DNA of 9,775 nt from CAYMWF01 sp964394085 [NCBI: uncultured Gemmatimonadota bacterium] (GTDB lineage: Bacteria > GCA-2686955 > CAYMWF01), in NCBI GenBank assembly GCA_964394085.1, contig CAYMWF010000133.1, forward strand, positions 1-9,775. Direction: 5' to 3'. The translations under genes and the position numbers were made by a program. The notes under the pieces were generated by a model. The model saw only the letters and a list, made by a program, of their open reading frames with translations, had not been told where the DNA came from and did no database searches. This document shows positions 5,798-9,775 of the stretch, piece after piece (the stretch's first letter is position 1; each line of letters starts with the position of its first letter).

Positions 5798-8260
5798 CTA
5801 CATCGACCCTCCGTTTTCGGTGCAGTGCAGGATCAGGCCCTGAGAACCCGCGGCCCATACCAGGCCGGTGCTGCCGAAACCGTCCAGGGCGGCGATACAG
5901 TTCGACTCGCCGCTTTCCTGCCCGACCCATGTGTTTCCGCCGTTCGTCGTGCTGAGGATAGTGCCGAAGCTGCCCGCGGCGTGCCCGTCCGAGCTGTTGT
6001 GGAAGTCGAGGGCGAACAGGGTGGCGGACGTTCCGCTCGTTTCGGCGCTCCAGGAATTTCCGTAAGAGGTCGAATGGATGATGGTGCCGCCCGAGCCGAC
6101 CGCCCAGCCCTCGGTCTGGCCGACGAAGTCGACGCCGAGCAGGTGGCGGGTGGTGCCGCTGGATCTCGCCACCCATCCCTGCCCGCCGCTGTAGGATTTC
6201 AGGACGGTGCCGTTGTACCCGACGGCAACGACCTTTGTGGAGCTCAGCCAGTCCACGTCGCGGAGATTGTTCGTCGTGCCGCTCTTGGCGTGGTTCCAGG
6301 TGGAGCCGCCGTTCGTGGTATAGAGAATCGTGCCGCCGGAGCCGACCGCGACCCCTTTCGAGGTTGTGTAGAAGGACACGGCGTAAAGCGCGCGGGTCGT
6401 GCCGCTCGACTGCGGGGTCCAGGTTGAGCCGCCGTTGGTGGTTTTCAGGATGGTGCCGTAGCTGCCGACCGCGTACCCGGTGCCCGTCCCCTTGAACGCG
6501 ATCCCGTAGAGGCTTCTCGAGGTGCCGGAGGAGAGCGCCTCCCAGGTGATGCCGCCGTCGACGGTTTTCAGGATGGTGCCCGAATGGCCGGCGGCGTATC
6601 CGGTATGGTCCATTGGGAAGTCGACAGAGCGAAGGTAGTTGCCCGTGGTGCTCGCCTGGATGCGCCAGTCCTCGATGTCGTTGTCATACAGCCTGCCGAA
6701 CCCGACGATGGTCGCGTCGTTCCTGAAATCGCTCATTATATACTTGTGCACTGTATTGCCGCTGTTCCCCTCGATCGTATGGAGGTCGTTCCCGACGACC
6801 CTCTGGACCATGCGGCTGTGGTTCCCGCTGTTCGTTTTGGCGTAATCGCCCGGTTTGGGGGTGAACGGGATGTCCGGACCGTTGGTCCGCCAGACCGCCG
6901 CGTTGGTGAACCAGTTCTCCATCTGGCTCGTATTTTTCAGCAGCCACGGGGCGTTGACCGGGTCGAGGAAGTTGAAGGAACCGACGCAGTCGTCCGTGTC
7001 GTAGGGGTTTCCGGCCCTGTGATAACACCATGATACGAATTCGGAACACCACCAGTCGGCGCTGCCTTCCGTGTAGAATCCGTAAGTGAAGTAGTCGACG
7101 AGATCGGGGGAATTCGACCCGGTAACGCCGATCTCGCGGACGGCTATCGCTTCGATGGTGTTGCCGAGCTCGCTGCCGGGATAGAACCTGTCCTCCTGGT
7201 CGCCAAGGTCCGCCACCGTGAAGCCGCTCCAGGAGTCGAGGAACCGGGAACCGGTGGTGTAGACGCCCCACTCGGTGGTGTAGTGCGAATCGAAACGGTT
7301 CAGGGCCATGTCGCTCAGGCCGTCGCCGTTGTAATCGATGACGAAATACTTGTTGCCTACCTCGGTTCTCGTGGTCCAGCCGCTCCAGTCGTCCATGTAT
7401 GAAGAGTTCGAAAATAGGACTCCCCAGACCATGTCGTCGCCGGAGACCTGCCTGGCAATCGCCATGTCGCTCTTGCCGTTGCCGTCGAAATCGCCGACAT
7501 GGAATTCGTCGTAGGCGTTTCCGAAGTCGGAGAGGAACCACCCGCTCGAAGTCGCAAGAAAACCGGCGGCGCTGAACCGAATCGACCATTTCAGGGTGTA
7601 TTGATCCACCATCCGCCACCGGGCGATGTCGGCGCAGCCGTCGCCGTCGAAGTCGCCGACATAGAAGCGGTCTCCGTCGGTCCCGAAATCCGCGATGAGC
7701 CAGCCGGAGAAAGTCTCCACGATGCCGGATGGACCCGACCAGGCCACGCCCCACTTGTAGATGGTGGCGCTCTCGGGCCGGCAGACGGCGATATCGTCGT
7801 AACCGTCGCCGTTGTAGTCGCCGACGAAGAAGAAATCATCATCGTTTCCGAAGTCGGAAACCGTAAAACCGGTATCGTCGTCGAGATAACCGGCGATCGA
7901 GTACCTGGCGCCCCACTGGTACTGGGTGGAGCTTATCCGCCGGCAGACGGCGATGTCGGTGAGGCCGTTGGCGTCGAAGTCGCCGGCGAAGTATTTATCG
8001 CCTTCCTGGCCGAAGGCCGGAACGCACCAGTCGGTCCAGTCGTTGAGCAGACCGCCGTGGGAGAAGGCGATCCCCCATTCCGTGGTCGCCGCATCCACCT
8101 TCCCTGCGACGGCCAGATCGCCGTATCCGTCGCCGTCGAAATCGGCGTAAGGCGCCACGGTTACCGCCGCCGGAATCGATCCGGGAACGCAGAGGAGTAA
8201 GCCAAATATATAAAGCATTATTGTCACCTTGTACTTGCTGTTGCGGGCTCCGGGTTTCAT
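5798..8260 (-). CDS. Exported FG-GAP propeller / CHAP-like cysteine peptidase / Ycf48-like propeller protein
   Basis: This complete 820-residue gene is predicted to encode an exported enzyme that cuts peptide or amide bonds, possibly in peptidoglycan. AAAGGAG lies 7 nt before the ATG. A signal peptide ends near residue 31 (SIPA|A). Six FG-GAP-type calcium loops follow at a period of 52-55 residues, starting at residues 40, 94, 148, 203, 257 and 309 (DFDGDGYGD, DYNGDGYDD and similar), plus one degenerate copy near 360; together they could close a seven-bladed propeller. The CHAP/NlpC-like domain (about 383-525) has a likely nucleophile Cys405 in WWCSEFVSW, His481 in GNHSRMVQ and Glu497 in TIEGNSGN. 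From about 541 to 820 there are seven Ycf48/BNR-type blades of about 42 residues (AVGSYGTILKTTNGGSTW type). The last blade ends four residues after NGG, so the fold may be closed by the first strand. Substrate and partner are unknown; the domains are read by motif and not by database search. Confidence 0.92.
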   Translation of the reverse strand: MKPGARNSKYKVTIMLYIFGLLLCVPGSIPAAVTVAPYADFDGDGYGDLAVAGKVDAATTEWGIAFSHGGLLNDWTDWCVPAFGQEGDKYFAGDFDANGLTDIAVCRRISSTQYQWGARYSIAGYLDDDTGFTVSDFGNDDDFFFVGDYNGDGYDDIAVCRPESATIYKWGVAWSGPSGIVETFSGWLIADFGTDGDRFYVGDFDGDGCADIARWRMVDQYTLKWSIRFSAAGFLATSSGWFLSDFGNAYDEFHVGDFDGNGKSDMAIARQVSGDDMVWGVLFSNSSYMDDWSGWTTRTEVGNKYFVIDYNGDGLSDMALNRFDSHYTTEWGVYTTGSRFLDSWSGFTVADLGDQEDRFYPGSELGNTIEAIAVREIGVTGSNSPDLVDYFTYGFYTEGSADWWCSEFVSWCYHRAGNPYDTDDCVGSFNFLDPVNAPWLLKNTSQMENWFTNAAVWRTNGPDIPFTPKPGDYAKTNSGNHSRMVQRVVGNDLHTIEGNSGNTVHKYIMSDFRNDATIVGFGRLYDNDIEDWRIQASTTGNYLRSVDFPMDHTGYAAGHSGTILKTVDGGITWEALSSGTSRSLYGIAFKGTGTGYAVGSYGTILKTTNGGSTWTPQSSGTTRALYAVSFYTTSKGVAVGSGGTILYTTNGGSTWNHAKSGTTNNLRDVDWLSSTKVVAVGYNGTVLKSYSGGQGWVARSSGTTRHLLGVDFVGQTEGWAVGSGGTIIHSTSYGNSWSAETSGTSATLFALDFHNSSDGHAAGSFGTILSTTNGGNTWVGQESGESNCIAALDGFGSTGLVWAAGSQGLILHCTENGGSM

Positions 8261-8321
8261 GATGAATCTCCTTTCGAAACGGGATTGACGGGGCGGAAAC
8301 GGCCTTACTGCTTCGGATCCG

Positions 8322-8394
8322 GTTGCATGCCGGTCCGCCTTGTTTGCGCTGCTGCCTGTTGCATGCCGGTCAGTCTTCGGGTTCGCTGTTGCCT
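8322..8394. repeat. Two tandem copies of a 36-37-bp repeat
   Basis: Copy one is 8322-8357 and copy two 8358-8394. Both begin GTTGCATGCCGGTC and end with CTGCCT or TTGCCT, with a variable middle. They lie 60-135 bp upstream of the minus-strand CHAP-like gene, where its promoter or leader would be. The period is near 12 codons, but the frame through it encodes an unlikely Cys-rich string and has no ribosome site. Confidence 0.65.
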
Positions 8395-8515
8395 GCCGTT
8401 TACCGCAAAAGCCATACCCTTAACGCGGGTCGATAAAGATTCTCCGCAAGCTGTTTCTCCGGAGGATGTTGAGCCGGTCGGAACCGGCCGGAGCGGGAAA
8501 ACGGGATAAGGAGAG

Positions 8516-8536
8516 GCGAGACGCCTGATGTCTCAC
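8516..8536. promoter_or_regulatory. 21-bp palindrome, candidate activator-binding site
   Basis: The sequence is GCGAGAC, seven bases (GCCTGAT), then GTCTCAC; six of the seven half-site positions pair. It has the same half-site length and 7-bp spacer as 4126-4146 and matches it at 16 of 21 positions. Its centre (8526) is about 116 bp upstream of the predicted sigma-54 start at 8642. An enhancer-binding activator is the inferred ligand. Confidence 0.45.
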
Positions 8537-8557
8537 TTCGGGCTGTTTCAACAAAGA

Positions 8558-8578
8558 ACGAGACGAATCATGACACGT
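8558..8578. promoter_or_regulatory. Possible second, weaker activator element
   Basis: ACGAGAC, seven bases (GAATCAT), then GACACGT. The left half matches GCGAGAC at six of seven positions and the right half matches GTCTCGC at four. It begins exactly 42 bp after the element at 8516, four helical turns, placing both on the same face of the DNA. Centre about 74 bp before the predicted transcription start. Confidence 0.3.
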
Positions 8579-8615
8579 TTTGGCGTTGATTTGCCTGAAA
8601 TACCTGCTTTACGGA

Positions 8616-8631
8616 TGGCACGAAGCATGCA
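8616..8631 (+). promoter_or_regulatory. Strong sigma-54 (-24/-12) promoter candidate for paralog B
   Basis: TGGCACG (8616-8622), four bases, then ATGCA (8627-8631). Compared with TGGCACG-N4-TTGCA, 11 of 12 defined positions match, including the invariant GG and GC at correct spacing. The predicted start of transcription is near 8642, about 130 nt before the ATG at 8772. Such promoters need an ATP-dependent enhancer-binding activator, and two candidate sites lie upstream at 8516 and 8558. Confidence 0.6.
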
Positions 8632-8756
8632 GAGTATGATTGATCGAAGAAGTTCAGGGAAAACTCCGGACACAGGAGAATTTCGGAAAACATTCCCCCT
8701 GCCCTTCCGGACTCGTGTCATAGATACAGACACTCGCCGGACACCGAGAACACGAC

Positions 8757-8764
8757 AAAGGAGG
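8757..8764 (+). promoter_or_regulatory. Strong ribosome binding site that sets the start of paralog B
   Basis: AAAGGAGG lies 7 nt before the ATG at 8772. This near-perfect site supports 8772 as the start, although the signal peptide hydrophobic core begins about 60 codons later. In-frame alternatives at GTG 8925 and ATG 8952 have no comparable site. Confidence 0.75.
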
Positions 8765-8771
8765 TCCGCAA

Positions 8772-9775
8772 ATGAAAGTTATGAAAATATTGAAGCAAAT
8801 CCGAGGCGGTTTTTCGCAGCCGGGACTTGAAATACCGGGCCGATCAGGATTCGAGCGCCGGCGCCCCGGCGGGCTCGCGGGGTGCAGATTCCGCTCCAGA
8901 CGCGGGGCGGCGCAGTTGTTCGCCGTGCCCGTTCGTTTTTTCCCAGCGGCCATGGCGGCGGTTTTCGTGCTTCTTTGTTCAATTTGCGGCGCTGCAGGAG
9001 CGCAACCCCTCGTCGACGAGGTGATGATACGAGATCATCCGGGTGACACGGGGATGGTGCCTTCGGTGCCGGCGCCGCCCGATACAACGGGGTGGAAGCG
9101 GTTCTGGAACAGCCCGGACATCCGCCTGCATCCGGCGCAGACCTACCCCGGGATTACCAACAGGGTCGCGGTAACGGTGCGGAATATAGAGGACTACGAA
9201 GTCGAAAACACTGAAGTCACTTTGTTCTATTCCCCCCCGTCCCTGTGTCCCTGTTTTCCATCCCTCTGGACCTCCCCCATCGGCGGCAAAACCATCTCGA
9301 CGATCCCGCCGGGCGGACACGCCGTCGTCCTGTTCGAGTGGGTCCCCCCGCCGATCGGGGATCTGAGGTTCCTGATGATCGGCGCCGAAATCAGGACGGA
9401 ATACGACCGTCCGGTATCCGGCTGGCCCCAATGGGATAACAACGTGGCAATGAAAGCGGTGACCAGGGCATTCGTGCCGCCGGTTCCGGATCCGAGCGGG
9501 GTTTTCCCCTTCATCCTCGGAAATCCCGACGAAGAAAAGAACGCCCAGGCGGCGGTTTTCATCGACAGGTCGAAAATTCCCCAGGACTGGACCGTGGATC
9601 TCAGCATCCTGGAGGGGGAGTTCATACCTCTCGCGCCCGGGGACAGCATCCTGGGGGAGGTGTCGGTGGTCGCTTCGGAGACAAGCTCGCTTCAGTTCTT
9701 CCCGAGCGATATTTCGAGCATCATAGACCGGGAAGGCACATCCTGCAGATTCTCGAGGGCCGGGGGTGCGCCTGG
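8772..9775 (+). CDS. Exported beta-rich protein with RDH..GDTG and SLCPCF motifs (paralog B), C-terminus cut by window edge
   Basis: At least 334 codons are open to the right edge with no stop. The protein is a paralog of the 397-residue protein at 4416, and about two thirds of aligned mature residues look identical by eye. Shared blocks include DEVMIRDHPGDTG (82-94), FWNSPDI, SPPSLCPCFPSLWT with Cys159 and Cys161, FEWVPPPIGDLRF, GWPQWDNNVA, KIPQDW and SSIIDREGTSCRFSRAGG. The Cys at residue 51 of paralog A is Thr here, while Cys270 is conserved. The signal core MAAVFVLLCSICGAAGA (61-77) ends AGA|Q as in paralog A, but about 60 mostly basic residues precede it. If translation begins at GTG 8925 or ATG 8952 instead, the signal peptide has ordinary length. 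Expression is probably from the -24/-12 promoter at 8616. The biological role is unknown; extracellular structural or adhesive function is inferred. The missing C-terminus should resemble residues 280-397 of paralog A. Confidence 0.9.
   Translation, partial: MKVMKILKQIRGGFSQPGLEIPGRSGFERRRPGGLAGCRFRSRRGAAQLFAVPVRFFPAAMAAVFVLLCSICGAAGAQPLVDEVMIRDHPGDTGMVPSVPAPPDTTGWKRFWNSPDIRLHPAQTYPGITNRVAVTVRNIEDYEVENTEVTLFYSPPSLCPCFPSLWTSPIGGKTISTIPPGGHAVVLFEWVPPPIGDLRFLMIGAEIRTEYDRPVSGWPQWDNNVAMKAVTRAFVPPVPDPSGVFPFILGNPDEEKNAQAAVFIDRSKIPQDWTVDLSILEGEFIPLAPGDSILGEVSVVASETSSLQFFPSDISSIIDREGTSCRFSRAGGAP

Larger units (their letters stand above)
8261..8771. other. Divergent intergenic region between the CHAP-like gene and the second paralog
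   Basis: This 511-bp spacer holds no convincing gene. From left to right it contains the ribosome site of the minus-strand gene (AAAGGAG, 8274-8268), two copies of a 36-37-bp repeat (8322-8394), a 6-bp hairpin (GCCGGT, loop CGGA, ACCGGC, 8473-8488), a 21-bp palindrome (8516-8536), a weaker second element (8558-8578), a strong -24/-12 promoter candidate (8616-8631) and the ribosome site at 8757-8764. I found no convincing promoter for the minus-strand gene. Confidence 0.6.

Noticed and set aside
5810-6640. Regular repeats of about 126 bp that might suggest a CRISPR or satellite
   Set aside because: They are the coding DNA of the Ycf48-like blades, in frame and diverged at the nucleotide level.
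6684-7754. 356-codon minus-strand open frame inside the CHAP-like gene
   Set aside because: Arg-rich low-complexity translation in a shifted frame, typical of a shadow in high-GC DNA; the 820-codon frame has domains, ribosome site and signal peptide.
8354-8369. Possible -24/-12 element on the minus strand for the CHAP-like gene
   Set aside because: GG and GC are correctly spaced, but only 8 of 12 positions match and the -12 box is poor; it falls inside the 36-bp repeat.
8285-8509. 74-codon plus-strand frame across the 36-bp repeat
   Set aside because: No ribosome site, unlikely Cys-rich sequence and no similarity I recognise.
8528-8830. 100-codon plus-strand open frame in the leader of paralog B
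   Set aside because: Its AAGGAG is 14 nt from the ATG, it covers the -24/-12 element and it overlaps the well-supported start at 8772 in another frame.

Overview
The window is high-GC bacterial DNA, fully coding for secreted or envelope-exported proteins. Four genes each have a Shine-Dalgarno site and a Sec-type signal peptide. Large mosaic extracellular proteins built from subtilase, VWA, cohesin-like, FG-GAP and Ycf48-type propeller modules suggest a Gram-negative lineage of the FCB group or a neighbouring candidate phylum such as Eisenbacteria, Zixibacteria or Latescibacteria. That placement is an inference from protein style; no marker gene is present.

Layout, left to right. A very large subtilisin-family protease gene runs leftward and leaves the window at base 1 (1-3760, minus). 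A 655-bp divergent spacer follows, then a 397-residue exported beta-rich protein (4416-5609, plus). A short convergent spacer holds four 19-bp tandem repeats and an intrinsic terminator. Next is an 820-residue exported protein (5798-8260, minus) with an N-terminal FG-GAP propeller, a CHAP-like cysteine peptidase or amidase, and a C-terminal Ycf48-like propeller. After a 511-bp divergent spacer, a close paralog of the 397-residue protein begins (8772 onward, plus) and is cut by the right edge.

The layout is a repeated pair: each exported enzyme on the minus strand is divergent from one member of the two-gene paralog family on the plus strand. Each divergent spacer holds a -24/-12 (sigma-54-type) promoter candidate. 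Each also holds a 21-bp palindrome of the form GCGAGAC-N7-GTCTCGC about 115-130 bp upstream of the predicted start of transcription, with a weaker second element exactly 42 bp nearer the promoter. In the left spacer the promoter points at the protease; in the right spacer it points at the paralog. If real, one enhancer-binding activator could control both loci. This shared regulatory arrangement and the paired enzyme/paralog layout are the most unusual things in the window.

No tRNA, rRNA, CRISPR array, transposase or phage gene was seen.
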